Below, piece after piece: positions 33,582 through 44,277 of a stretch of 64,000 bases of DNA. The notes below the pieces were generated by a model that saw only the letters and a program-made list of their open reading frames with translations, did not search any database and was not told the origin of the DNA. The DNA lies in assembly GCA_036365515.1 (NCBI GenBank), contig CM070873.1, positions 218,972,876-219,036,875 on the forward strand, written 5' to 3'. The DNA is from Torymus aiolomorphi (taxonomy: Eukaryota; Arthropoda; Insecta; Hymenoptera; Torymidae). Numbering within the stretch: the first letter of the stretch is position 1; each line of letters opens with the position of its first letter. Position numbers and translations under genes: made by a program.

Positions 33582-34440
33582 TTTTTTGTATTAAAAACAA
33601 GTCAGAAACTGCAAGTTGCTTTATAGAATTTGTCAATCAAGTTGAAAACATTTTGACTTAAAGAGTAAAAAAGTTACAATGTGACAATGGAAAAGAATAT
33701 TTAAACAAAGATATTTATGAGTTTATTAAATTCAAAGGGATTCAATTAAAACCTTGTCCACCCTACGTCCATGAATTAAATGGCATAGCAGAAAGATATA
33801 ATAGGTCAGCTATGGACATAGGTAGGTGTTTGATTAGAGAAGCTAGGATACATAGGAGATACTGGCCGGAAGTAATGAAAACCGTAGCTTATTTAAAAAA
33901 ATAGAATAATTGCTAACACAAAAGAAAACAAGACTCCTTATGAAATATTCTTTGACAAAAGGCCAAATGTTCAATACTTAAAAATTTACGGTAGTAGAGT
34001 TTTTGTAAGAGTCCCAGAAGCGTTAAGACAAAGCAAATGGGATAATAAAGCAGAATTAGGCGTACTAGTAGGATATACCGAAAATGGTTATAGAGTTCTT
34101 GTAAATAATAGAGTAAATAATACTAGACACGTTGAAGTCGTTGAACAAAATATTGAATTAATTTGCTTAGAAAACTCTGATGATGAAAAGGATCGTGTAA
34201 TCGTAAATTTAGAAAATGAAGGGTACAAAAATAATCAATCTCCTTCTACTACGACTCTCGAGTCTGGTAGAGGAGAAGAAATATATAGTGATGATGGTAA
34301 TAATAATCAAACAAACAACGACAATTGTGAGAATTTTGAAAGTAACGAATCCGAAACTAATAGACAATAGATCTAAAAGTACCGAGAAAATCTGATAGAA
34401 AGAAAAGTCCAGTAAATAGATTTGGAAATTCCGTTTCACA
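33582..34440 (+). pseudogene. pol: Copia integrase C-terminal part and linker
   Basis: The integrase resumes as FCIKNKSETASCFIEFVNQV. The second catalytic D is in KLQCDNGKEYLNKDI and the E in HELNGIAERYNRSAMDIGRC. After a TAG and frameshift near 33905, NTKENKTPYEIFFDKRPNVQ and GVLVGYTENGYRVLVNNRV follow, then an acidic, Asn/Ser-rich linker to the reverse transcriptase. At least four disabling changes are visible (stop in LT*R near 33660, TAG at 33902, further shifts near 34370). Confidence 0.88.
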
Positions 34441-35170
34441 CTTTATTTACGTAAATTATGTAGAAGCGAATATTCCTAGTACATTCGAGGAGGCGTTAAA
34501 CTCAAGAGAAAGTCATGAATGGCAAATTGCAATGAATAAAGAGATATCAAGGTTAGTTAAAAATGACACATGGGAAATTGTAGATAGACCTATAGATAAA
34601 GAAATAATTGATGTTAAATGGGCTTATAAAAGGAAAAATGATAACACATGTAAAGCTAGATTAGTTGTTAGAGGCTTTCAACAGAAAGAATACGTTGAAA
34701 ATGTTTATTCTCCTGTAGGAAAAATGTGAATCTTAAAAATTTTGTTGTCTTATTCTTGTAAAAATAAATTGTTCATAGAACAAATGGACGTATAAACGGC
34801 GTTCTTGAATGGGAATGTGAAATCCAAAGTGTATGTGAATGTACCGAAAGGCTATGAAGTAGAAAAAAAAACAAAGTTTGTAAACTACGAAAACCATTGT
34901 ACGGACTCAGGGAAAGCCCTCGAACATGGTATGAATGTTTTAACGAATATGTAAAAAGGTTAAATGTTGAGAGAAGTAAGTATGATTACTGTTTGTATGT
35001 GAACAATACAGGCAAAGATCCAATATATATACTAGTCTTTGTAGATGATTTGTTAATTAGTTGTAGAGATAAAATTAAAATAAATGAAATAAAAGATAAT
35101 TTAATGCAAAAATTTTCAATGAAAAATCTTGGAAAAATTGGACAACATATAGGAATAGACGCATAGATTA
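34441..35170 (+). pseudogene. pol: Copia reverse transcriptase
   Basis: Frame 34532-34729 holds MNKEISRLVKNDTWEIVDRP and CKARLVVRGFQQKEY, the finger region of Copia polymerases. After stops and shifts (34727-34890) the frame 34897-35166 gives MYGLRESPRTWYECFNEYVK and the catalytic FVDDLLISC at about 35037. The polymerase copies element RNA to DNA. The palm motif is intact but the polyprotein is interrupted at least three times. Confidence 0.92.
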
Positions 35171-35984
35171 TAGTGAAGATAGAAGTAAGATGACTTTAAG
35201 TCAAACTAAATATATTGAATCTTTGGCCAAAAAATACAATCTGGAGAATGCAAAATTGTATGATACTCCAATGGAAACTAATCTTAAGATAGATCAAGCT
35301 AGCGAAAGCAATGAAACTATAAAGTACAGAAATTTTATAGGAGAATATATAAGTACAGGCACTAGGCCAGATATAGCATTCAGCGTAAATTATTTGAGTC
35401 GATACCAAAGTTGTTACGATGAAACACACTTTAAATACGCTATGAGAATTCTGAAGTATTTAGTCAAAACAAAAGACTTAAAATTAATGTAGAATTGTAA
35501 CCATGAAAGTAGCGAAATATTAGACTACATGGTAGACTCTGACTATGCAGGCGACAATGTAGACAGAAAATCAACAACAGGTTTTATAGTAAGATTATTT
35601 GGAAATTTAGTTTTTTGGAAAACTCATAAACAGAATACGGTTACAAAATGTTCGACTTTTGCGGAATATACAGCTATGTCGAAAGCAGTGACAGAAGTAT
35701 TATTTATAAGAAACTTGTTGAGTGAATCGTTTCACGTAAAATTTGAAAATGCCATAAAAATATACGAAGACAACTCAGGTGCAGTAGCAATAACAAAGTT
35801 CAGAAACTTTACCAAAAATTCCAAGCACATCGAAGTAAAATATCATTACATAAACGAAAATTACGAAAATGGAATTATAGATATTGTTAAAATTGATTCA
35901 ATCTGTAATATAGCTGATATGTTAACTAAGAGTTTAGACAAGAAAAAATTTGTTAAAAATAGAACAGCGTTAAAATTGAGTTAA
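35171..35984 (+). pseudogene. pol: Copia reverse transcriptase tail and RNase H
   Basis: Frame 35190-35492 encodes the thumb/connection (LSQTKYIESLAKKYNLENAK, then GTRPDIAFSVNYLSRY). After a TAG at 35490, frame 35529-35984 gives RNase H: DSDYAGDNVDRKSTTGFIV, WKTHKQNTVTKCSTFAEYTA and YEDNSGAVAI with the expected acidic residues, then KHIEVKYHYINE. RNase H removes the RNA strand during reverse transcription. The end at 35984 matches the normal Copia Pol terminus. Confidence 0.92.
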
Positions 35985-36057
35985 AATTGTAAACAAAAGT
36001 TGAACAAAGAAAATGTAATTATGACAAGAAAAATTTGTAAAGATCTAGAGTATAAAT

Positions 36058-36068
36058 TTAAGGAGACG
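36058..36068 (+). promoter_or_regulatory. Copia polypurine tract
   Basis: TTAAGGAGACG directly precedes the 3' LTR, where plus-strand DNA synthesis is primed. Confidence 0.6.
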
Positions 36069-37094
36069 TGTTGAATTATGGTAAATATTATATCTAGATC
36101 TAATATACAATACTAGTGGCGCCACCTATTCGTACTTTGGAGGCGCGGCCTACTCGAGGCGCGCAAGCGCCGCACAGTGGTCTCAAATGTCCAAAAAGTG
36201 ATTGTTGTGAAAAATTGTTGTGTCACTATTTAAAAGTGAAAAATTATAATTCAATACATGGATTTTTTTAGCTTAGCACCTAAGCTATCAAACTGCGTTT
36301 CCCTCAAAACCATACCGCACGTCCAAAATTTGCCAAAGAAGTGTAAAAAACTGTAAAGAAAGTGTAGAAAAGGGTAAAAGAATGTAGTTTACACGTTTTT
36401 ACACTTTTTTATATTTGTTTACACTTTTTAACATTTTTTTACATTTTTTTTACATTTACTTGCATTTATTTACATTTTAAAATTTTTTCTAGGGTACATA
36501 ATGAGAAGGTACAATTTGTAGATTTTTTCAAAAAAATATCAGAACAATCGAAATTAGGGTATCAAATACTATTATATTATTCGATCAAACTTTTAACGCT
36601 TTAGGTAGGATATTTTGATATATTTAGATTTTTTTTCAATATATTTAAGTACTAGATCGTAACGATTTGCATATATAATTGAAATTGATTATTTTAAATC
36701 TTTAAATTGACTATAAACTAAAAATTTATACTGTTAAAATCGTTGAAATTTGAAAAACCATAATTATCGGATTTTTTGGTATTGTTGGAAAATTTTGGAC
36801 GTGCGGTATGGTTTCGAGGGAAACGCAGTTTGATAACTTAGGTGCTAAGCTAAAAAAATCCATGTATTGAATTATAATTTTTCACTTTTAAATAGTGACA
36901 CAACAATTTTGATCACTTTTTGGACATTTGAGACCACTGCGCCATGCGCACAGAATATTTCTCTCTCTTGTCGACCGTCATGTAGTGCAGACGTAGAGCA
37001 CATGTATCCAACTTATCTTTATTATACTTCTTTATTAATTAACTCCGTATAACATTCACTTATTTATTATCCACAATACCTCAACATTACAACA
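36069..37094 (+). repeat. Copia 3' LTR, interrupted
   Basis: TGTTGAATTATGG to ACATTACAACA, matching the 5' LTR on both sides of a 767-bp insertion (36173-36939). Without the insertion and its duplicated CGCCG it is about 254 bp, against 253 bp for the 5' LTR. ATAAT follows at 37095. Confidence 0.9.
36173..36939. mobile_element. Transib-like non-autonomous element with RSS-like ends
   Basis: Inverted repeats of about 155 bp (36173-36330 and 36789-36939) frame a short interior. The left end is CACAGTGGTCTCAAATGTCC followed by AAAAAGTG. The target in the intact 5' LTR is CGCCG, and the flanks here are CGCCG (left) and CGCCA (right), a 5-bp CGNCG duplication as known for Transib, the superfamily related to RAG1. 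The right end lacks the last two bases of the heptamer. The interior repeats the TGTAAAAA minisatellite. No transposase. Confidence 0.65.
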
Positions 37095-37775
37095 ATAATG
37101 ATGATGTAGCAAATCGAGGCTGCATTAAATCGATCCAGTAAATTATTAACCTATTTTGACTTCAATTAACAAGATTTTTCAGTTAGACAACACACTTATA
37201 CTGAAATTCCGGCTCATTATGTTTTTAAACAACATAATGAAAATGGTAATAAAGTTTATAGATGTTCAAAAGGGAAAATCAGGTAGAGTTATTTCGATTA
37301 AGATTACTTTGAAATTGTAGAGGCGCAATGAGTTTTGATAAATTAAAAATGTAAATGGTGTTCAATATATGAAGTTTTCAGAAGTTTGCTTAACGTTAGG
37401 TCTTATAAATGATAATGAAGAATGGAGTCGAGTTATGCAAGAAGCTGTAAGTGGGATGATGCCAGGTAGTGTACGTCTGTTATTTGGTCGTATTTTGATT
37501 GATTGTCAAGCTGTGCATCCGAACGAACTTTGGGAAAATTTTAAAGATGCATTATCAAAAGACTTAATATTCCGAATTTTCGATCGATGCCTCAATTAGT
37601 AGTGAATAACTTACTATTGAGGATAGTAATGAATTACATGTTAACTTAACAGATATAGGCAATAGACAATATAACACGTTAAACAGTGATAAAAAAAATC
37701 GTTGATATAATATTAAGAGTACCAAATGTTATTGATTATGACAGCTATAGCTATTTTAATATCTATGGCCGTCCT
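37095..37775 (+). pseudogene. Helitron: middle region and start of helicase
   Basis: This resumes the protein left at 12739. Early pieces read DDVANRGCIKS and TYTEIPAHYVFKQHNENGNK (shifted frames), then the open frame 37369-37599 gives MKFSEVCLTLGLINDNEEW, VMQEAVSGMMPGSVRLLFGR and PNELWENFKDALSKDL, the linker between Rep and helicase. A further frame reaches LNSDKKN, VDIILRVPNVIDYDSYSYF and ends in NIYGRPG, the start of the Walker A loop. The protein is cut there by the LINE, so most of the helicase is missing. Confidence 0.85.
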
Positions 37776-38454
37776 GGTTTCTATCTAACTATAGATGAGC
37801 ATTCTTCCATGCTACCAGGTACGTTCCCATGTTACGAATTAGAGAAGAACCAGCCAAGACTGGTCAGCTGTGAATATATTGATAAGTACTCGCGGACAAA
37901 GGAACGTAAGAATAGGCGAATGAATGAGCATAGTATGAATGGGCTGCGTTCGACGAATTGTGGATATTTCCGCTAGACTAGCCAAAGGGAGAGTAGTAAA
38001 CTCCCTAACCGGGATAGCACGAGATATCAGTACCTAACCTCTGTATTAGCATTGATAACGCATGTTCAAGATGAGAGGACCGCTCAAGTGCTCACCAACT
38101 GGAGCCAATGGTGGGATTGAAGCAATCCCAGACGGACGCAGGTGTAAAGGATTACCTGGTCAGTATTTCCTTATACCCGAAGCTACATAGAGCAAATCGC
38201 ACACCATCTAGCCTGAGGTTTGGCCCAGCTGTCGGGATGGACCCGACATCGCCCACTCAGTAGTGGGGATGTTAAACCTTTTGTTTCATTATAGCGCGGG
38301 CCTACCCCGTAATCTGTTTTTGAATGATCGCCAGACAAACCGCCTCTCGGCTTCAGCTCCCATAAATAGGGTTTCTTATAGGGGGGTATAGTAGTCACAC
38401 CAAGGTGTGACTCCCATGATGAGCGAACTGTCTTAAACACATATTCTATACACG
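37776..38454 (+). mobile_element. 5' untranslated region of R1-clade LINE copy 1
   Basis: GC-balanced sequence that starts abruptly at the Helitron P-loop and leads into ORF1. It lacks coding frames of note; the 96-codon frame that enters it is the Helitron frame running on. CTAGCCAAAGGGAGAGTAGT and GACGGACGCAGGTGTAAAGG are typical of its composition. The exact 5' end of the LINE is uncertain. Confidence 0.5.
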
Positions 38455-39390
38455 ATGACAAACTCAAGCATCCAACAAAGCAAGGAGACAGAAGAAGATA
38501 AACGCCAGTCAGCAATAGAGAAAACTTTCGCAGAAATGCAAACGCTTCTCAAGGACATGGTAGAAACACTGAAGGCAAAGTCCGGCATCAAGAATGCCAT
38601 CAAGAAGGGGTTGCCATGCATGGTGAATCAGCTTGAGGAGCTGCATGGCGCCGTGAAATAGGAACTTCGGAATGCCGGCACGAAACCAGCTGCTGAAGCT
38701 GGAGACATACAACAAGCTCACAGAGTTTATACACCAGTCAGGAGGTGAAGGGCAGCGTCCCAAACAACAGCAACTGTAGGCACACTGACCGAGCAAGCTG
38801 GCGGCTCGAAACAAGGCGCCTCTAAAGCCAACGAAGAAGAAGACGAACCCTTCTGAAGAAGAGTGGGCCGTCGCGCCAACAATAGGAAAAGGCGAAAGCA
38901 ACAGCAGCAGCATCAGCAGCAACAGAAACAACAACTGCAACAACAGCAGCAGAAGCAGAATAAGAAAATGAACGTGGTAAAGCTGGACGTGAGTGTGCTA
39001 AAGCCCGCTGACGGCAAGACGTACGCGCACATAATGTCCAGGATACGGAAGTCCGTCAAGCCAGAAGATAGCAGGATCGAGGTTCGATCGGTCCGGCAAA
39101 CAAGAGCAGGCCAGGTGCTTCTCGAACTGAAAAGGAGTACCTCGGAATCAAGGGTATCCTTTTCAAAGGTTCTTAAAAGGGCAACGGGCGACGCCTGCAC
39201 TGTCGTGAGGGAACCCAGAGCTGTTCTGGAGATCAGAGACCTCGACAGCTGCACATCAGAAAAGGAGATAGAGGAGGCCCTAAAAATAGACCTTCAGGAC
39301 TACAACGGTTTCCTATAGTTCTTTCTGATCCGGCCAAATGCAAGGAAACAGCGGATGGCCATTGTAACGGTTGAGGTGCTTGCCGCTGAC
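38455..39390 (+). pseudogene. R1-clade LINE copy 1, ORF1 (gag-like)
   Basis: The first frame, 68 codons from the ATG at 38455, is a likely coiled coil (EKTFAEMQTLLKDMVETLKA). It ends in a TAG, and a second frame from 38863 continues with a Gln-rich tract, then PADGKTYAHIMSRIRKSVKP and VSFSKVLKRATGDA, the conserved domain of R1/TRAS/SART-type ORF1. The zinc knuckles that should follow are missing because the element is deleted from about 39390 into the reverse transcriptase. ORF1 proteins bind the element RNA. Confidence 0.8.
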
Positions 39391-40255
39391 AAATTGATGG
39401 CCACCGCCATTGCGGTGATCATCGTAGCCAGAGGGGCTGACCTCGTCCAGCTGCTGCTCAACCAGGTTATGCGCCGCGTCTACTCCTGGAAGATCACGTG
39501 CTCGAATTAGCCACGACGAAGACAGAGATCGTGCTACTCACGAAGAAGCACATCAACACCTTGTGCTCTTTCCAAGTAGGAGACGCGACGGTCCAGGTTA
39601 GAAATACTGTCAAGTATCTAGGGGTGACGCTCGACAATAAGCTCACCTTCAGGGAACACTTGAAGACAGTGACGGACAAGGCGGCAAAAGTAACATCCGC
39701 GCTGAGCAGGCTAATGGCCAACACCACCGGCCCACGGCCTTGCAAGAGGCATCTACTCATGCGTGCCGCCGAAGCCGTTATTCTTTACGGAGCTGAAGTC
39801 TGGGTCGAGGCTATTCGCTGCGGAAAGAGGTGCACCGAAAGCGCCTAGCCGCAGTGCAACGGTGAGGGACGCTCCGGATCGCGTGCTCCTACTGCATGAT
39901 CTCCGAGCCCGCGATACTAGTGGTCGCAGGAGTAATACCCATTAACCTACTAGCACAGAAGAGACAGTCCACCAGCAGAAGCCTGCCTAAGGACCCTGGA
40001 GGTCCACCGAACTGCCAAAGCCAACACCATACAGGCTTGGCAGAAACGGTGGGAGACCTTCACAAAAGGAAGATGGACAGTCATTCCACTCGTGGATCCA
40101 TGTCTGCTCCGAGAGGGGGGTGAGGTGGACTACTACCTCACCCAATTCCTGACGGGGCACAGTCTGTTTCGCGCTTGCCTGCACAAGATGGGCAAGATTG
40201 CGGAACCAGACTGTGCTCACTGCGACTGGCCCCTCGACGACGCTTAAGGGAAGAA
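39391..40255 (+). pseudogene. R1-clade LINE copy 1, reverse transcriptase C-terminal part
   Basis: After ORF1's VTVEVLAADKL the sequence jumps directly to TAIAVIIVARGADLVQLLLN, which lies just after the catalytic ADD motif, so the motif and everything before it are deleted. TKTEIVLLTKK, TVKYLGVTLDNKLTFREHL and AVILYGAEVWVEA (thumb region) follow. After frame changes, WQKRWETFTKGRWTVIPLVD and VDYYLTQFLTGHSLFRACLH, the C-terminal region near the CCHC knuckle (PDCAHCD), appear. It ends near 40255 without a poly(A) tail. Confidence 0.88.
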
Positions 40256-41264
40256 GGTACCCATTTTATGCCAAAAAATCGATTATTATTTTAACATTTT
40301 AAACTATTTTTTAGCCATTTTTCTACCCGAAAACCTACTCCTAATGTCATAATTTTCATATAATTATTTAATTTGATTTATTTTAACATTTATCGCTAAA
40401 AACGCAATTTAGCGTTTTTGCATTTTTTATAATACTTTTCTCTGCTTGACAAACCCAGTTCATGTACAATTATACCTCTCTACGTTGCTAATTTCCCTTT
40501 GAAACTACACAATTACTATTCAATTTTGATATTTAAACTTAGTTTGCTCATATAATTTTATAAATAAATCGTCCAGCGTTATAATAAACTCCATTGAATC
40601 GAGCCATCTATATCGACCATCTTATCGACTACGGCCCGTTCGTTACACACAATAAGGAACAGGGAACAAGTATAGTACATGGGTACTATATCTATATACA
40701 TAAGATACAAATGCTGTTCCTCATATACATATATAGATATAGTAACCTATGCAACTTGCTGTATCTGTTCCGTTCCTTTTTGTACATAGCGGGTCTAACT
40801 TCACGTTTATTGCGTTTCTGAGTTGATAAAAAAATCGTATATATTATCCTCAAAAATTTGTTTAGTTTTGCTGCAGTAAAATTGTAATTAAAATCCATTG
40901 AAAAAGTTTCATAACACTTATCACACAATATTAATATTTAACTAGCGAAAATAGCTCACTCGTTAATGCTCGCTCGGTTTGTGTTACGTTATTTAAATAT
41001 AAGTTTTAAGATTTTTTAAAACATGATACCAAATATATTTTAATAATATCTAAATTAATTATCTGAGTAATATTGATTTCAATTTATACTAAAATAAATA
41101 ATGCAACATAATCCGAGCGAGCGGTAGTGAGCTTCTGTATTTATTAAATTTCGAGCGAATTTTCTATTTATTAAATAGAGAAATGACTTAAAAAATTATT
41201 TCATGGCAATCTTAGAATTAGCTATTTTTCGTATCCCTTTACTATCGTTATTCCTATTTTGGAT
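40256..41264. other. AT-rich stretch without recognised features
   Basis: I see no credible gene. A dispersed palindrome-like block around 40660-40770 (GTTCCTC and GGAACAG with TATATCTATATA between) could be a small hairpin. The short frames here are not supported. Confidence 0.4.
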
Positions 41265-41497
41265 AGAATAATCTTGAACAATTGAACCATAATGAAAGAA
41301 TGACTCAAGAGACATCACTTATCAATTTGTATAAAAATAGATCTAATAACAATATAATCGATCTTACTGATGAACCTGACTCGGATGAAGTGATTATAGA
41401 TACATTTAACAATTTCTCAATTAATAAAAGAAAGTATTGCCATGATAGTAATAGTACGAATTGTGAAACTAAAAATAGTGTAACTCACTTAGAAGAA
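41265..41497 (+). pseudogene. Unrecognised ORF fragment with SUMO-interaction-like motif
   Basis: Open from after a TAG to the junction with family F at 41498. It encodes about 78 residues, including NNIIDLTDEPDSDEVIIDTF, an acidic patch with IIDLTD and VIID cores that resemble SUMO-interacting motifs, then INKRKYCHDSNSTNCETKN. The first ATG in frame is at 41300. The family F element truncates the 3' side and no continuation is found beyond it. The parent protein is unknown. Confidence 0.4.
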
Positions 41498-42655
41498 AAA
41501 AACCGCTGCCAATTCATTGGCCCGTAGCTTCCTCAAACTTAATTTTGTGATTCCTTTAATTAATTTTTAATAACAAAATTTATAATTTTTGCAACAAATT
41601 ATGCCATAATTATAATTAAATTTGTTTTGAAGATTAAAAAGTATTAATTTTCAAATTTATTCATTCATTTATTTATTTATATCAACCGGCAAGAATGTTC
41701 CAGGTTTAACATAATATATACATATATACATATATAACATCACTAGTATTCTCGAATCGCGCGTTGAGCGGTGTGATTTTATCGAAACTACACCACTTTT
41801 GTTTTTGTGACCTAGCAACCGGTTACACCCATCAACCAAACCACGAATAAATTGATATCATAACTAATCCATCATTTTTTGAAGATATGAGATAGGATTA
41901 AGGAGTTATAAACTTTTTCAAAAAAAGACGTTTCTGATTTTGTTCATAACAAAAGAACTGTGATAGCTAGACATAAATTTTTTTTCCAAATATAGATATT
42001 TTAATTCTCTTTCGAATGCCACCCATCCGATCCAGATACATAGAGCCGTTCTCGAGAAATTACGATTTTTTCTAGACCAATCATTTTGCCCAAAGAACTC
42101 GACCGAGAACTATACAAAATCTACCCCTACAAGGAATTTTAAAGCGATTAAGTCAATTTTACTTCCGTAATCGTTGGACATAGAAAACTCGTTTTTTTCA
42201 TTTTTCAATTTTTTTCTCAAAAACTAACCAAAAGAATGGATTAAAATTTTTAGAGCTTATAGCTATTTATATTCTGCATTATCGTGATTTTTCTCAAAAA
42301 AATTGACCGTTTAGTTTCGAAGTTATAAGCTTTTAAAAAAACACGTTTTTGTCAATAACAAGAGAACCGGGATGGCTAGAGAAATTTTTTTTTTTTTGAA
42401 ATTATAGGTTTTTTTACGCTCTTTCGAATACTATCCATCAGATTTAAATATCTCGATTCTATCATTAAAAAAAAGCCAAAAACAATTTTGAGAAAATCGA
42501 AAATTCGAAATAAAACAAAAACGAATCGGCCCAATCAAAAAACGGATTTTTGACCCGCCATCACACAAAAAAAACAAAACGAATGAGACCTGTCCGGTTA
42601 AAATCGATCGAGTAGAAGCTGAGATCCAGGCGTACACACACACACACACACACAC
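41498..42655 (-). mobile_element. Family F repeat, copy 3, truncated at its hairpin end
   Basis: It begins on the plus strand with CCGCTGCCAATTCATTGG, the complement of the family's GGCAGCGG end, and runs to a (CA)n tract at 42635-42654. The hairpin end is missing because the LINE follows immediately. It shares AGTAGAAGCTGAGATCCAGG and GATTTTTGACCCGCCATCAC (complement) with the other copies. Confidence 0.75.
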
Positions 42656-42832
42656 AATGTGTCGAGTTGCTCCTGTGTCGAATTGCTAGTCTCGCATCAG
42701 GCACCTCCCCAGGTGGCGGATAGGGAAAAGCTCGTCAAATATGAAGGGCACTGGGGAAATAAAATACCCGGGGCGGACCAAAACTAGCTAGGGGAAGGCA
42801 CCCCGAACACAAACCAATCATGGACGTAGTGA
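42656..42832 (+). mobile_element. 5' untranslated region of R1-clade LINE copy 2
   Basis: GC-balanced leader starting at the end of the (CA)n tract, with CACCTCCCCAGGTGGCGG and GGGGCGGACC. An ATG at 42820 (MDVVNEIYESSQVV) precedes the main ORF1 frame and is shifted relative to it, so the original start was probably there. Confidence 0.55.
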
Positions 42833-44277
42833 ATGAGATATACGAATCATCCCAAGTGGTTGCCCTCAGTAGAGGGGGTTAATCCCACCACCGATTCCGA
42901 TCGGGTGAAAGTTCCGGTAGTCGGTGCAGGCTCCACGGATTTTGGGGGAAGCCACATACACTATAGAGATGATAAACTTTTGGCCCTTACTGCAGCTCAA
43001 AAGACGAGCGAAGATGCAAAGATGGAAGTAGTGTACGAAATGGAAGACCAAGGAAAGGAGCAGGATAAAGAGACTTGGTCGTTAAAGCTCCTTAAAGAGA
43101 AAGTTGAATTGGCGTTTATCTTGTATAAGAAAAACATACACACAGAGTTGAAGACTATGGCAATGGCTACTAGCAGAGCACTAAAGGACTTTACGAAGAC
43201 CAAAGCAGGTACTCATTCGAAGATCAGAAGTAGTAAGGATCGAGAGAGCCAAACCTCTCCCTCCTTCGTCCAGAGACAGATGGAGCAGACTCCTAACAAG
43301 CGTTGGAGAACATCACCGCTGCAGGACACGACGATCAGGAAGAAGACGAAAAGGGCGGCAACGACGCAGTCCCCACCGCCCACCCTAGCCAGAGAGACAC
43401 CTTGGGAGGTGGCTGAAACACGGAAGACGAAGAGGAAGAAGAAGAATAAAGATGAAGACAAAGGGAACAATGGTACCTTAAGTCAAAAAGGTACCAGAAA
43501 CCAAAGACCGCCACGGACAAGACCAACCCGACCGGATGGCCTTATTATAAGTGCTGCCGACGGTGAGTCATATGCTGATATCTTGAGGAAGATGAAGGCG
43601 GATCCAAAACTGAAAGTAGTTGGCGAAAGCGTAAACAGGGTACGCAAGACGGTGGCTGGAGACCTGCTTCTGGAACTTCAACGCACAGCAGAAGGGAAGG
43701 CAACGGAACTTCAACAAGTGGTACAAGGAGTGCTAGAAGAGGGTACCAAAGTAAGGACCCTACAAGACGTAGGAGTCTTTGAAATAAAGAACCTTGATGT
43801 ACTAACTAGCAAGGAGGACATTGTAGAGGCGGTACGCAATGAGTTCCAAGATAGCGACCTATCCCCAGCTAAGGAGATGATAATAAAGTCATTGTGGAAG
43901 GCATCGGTAATACGCAGACGGCTGTCATTCAAATGCCATCAAAAATGGCTCAACAGATGATATTAAAGCAGAAAATCAGGATAGGCTGGGTAGTATGCAG
44001 AATACGAGAGATGAAGCGGAACGCACGTCCACTTCGCTGTTATAAATGTCTAGGATTTGGACAAATCGGCAAAAATTGCACAATAACACAGGATCGAAGT
44101 AACCTCTGTTACAAGTGTGGAACCGAAGGGCATAAAGTAAGAGATTGTGAAAACAAACCGAGCTGCGTACTCTGCCAGGACAAAGGTGCAGTAGGAAAAA
44201 TGGACCATGCTGCCGGTAGTTATGCATGCCCAGTCTACCGAGCGGCAGTAGCAGTACTAGATAGACGAAAAAAATGA
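42833..44277 (+). pseudogene. R1-clade LINE copy 2, ORF1 (gag-like)
   Basis: Frame 42833-43960 contains a Lys/Arg-rich middle and the conserved DGLIISAADGESYADILRKM domain with VRKTVAGDLLLELQRT. A frameshift near 43890 moves to frame 43894-44277, which carries GWVVCRIREM and cysteine knuckles. The first, CYKCLGFGQIGKNC, has Gln in place of the zinc-binding His; the second, CYKCGTEGHKVRDC, is intact; the third begins CVLCQDKG. The stop overlaps the ORF2 start as ATGA, the coupled-translation arrangement of R1-type LINEs. It binds element RNA. Confidence 0.88.

Larger units (their letters stand above)
12740..37094 (+). mobile_element. Copia LTR retrotransposon with nested insertions (24.4 kb)
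   Basis: Matching LTRs lie at 12740-12992 and 36069-37094. The five bases before the first (12735-12739) and after the second (37095-37099) are both ATAAT, as expected of one integration. Removing the nested elements leaves leader, gag, protease, integrase, reverse transcriptase and RNase H in the Copia order, about 5 kb. Three insertions swell it: the TTAA element in the leader, the family F element in integrase, and a Transib-like element in the 3' LTR. It interrupted the Helitron reading frame. Confidence 0.88.
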
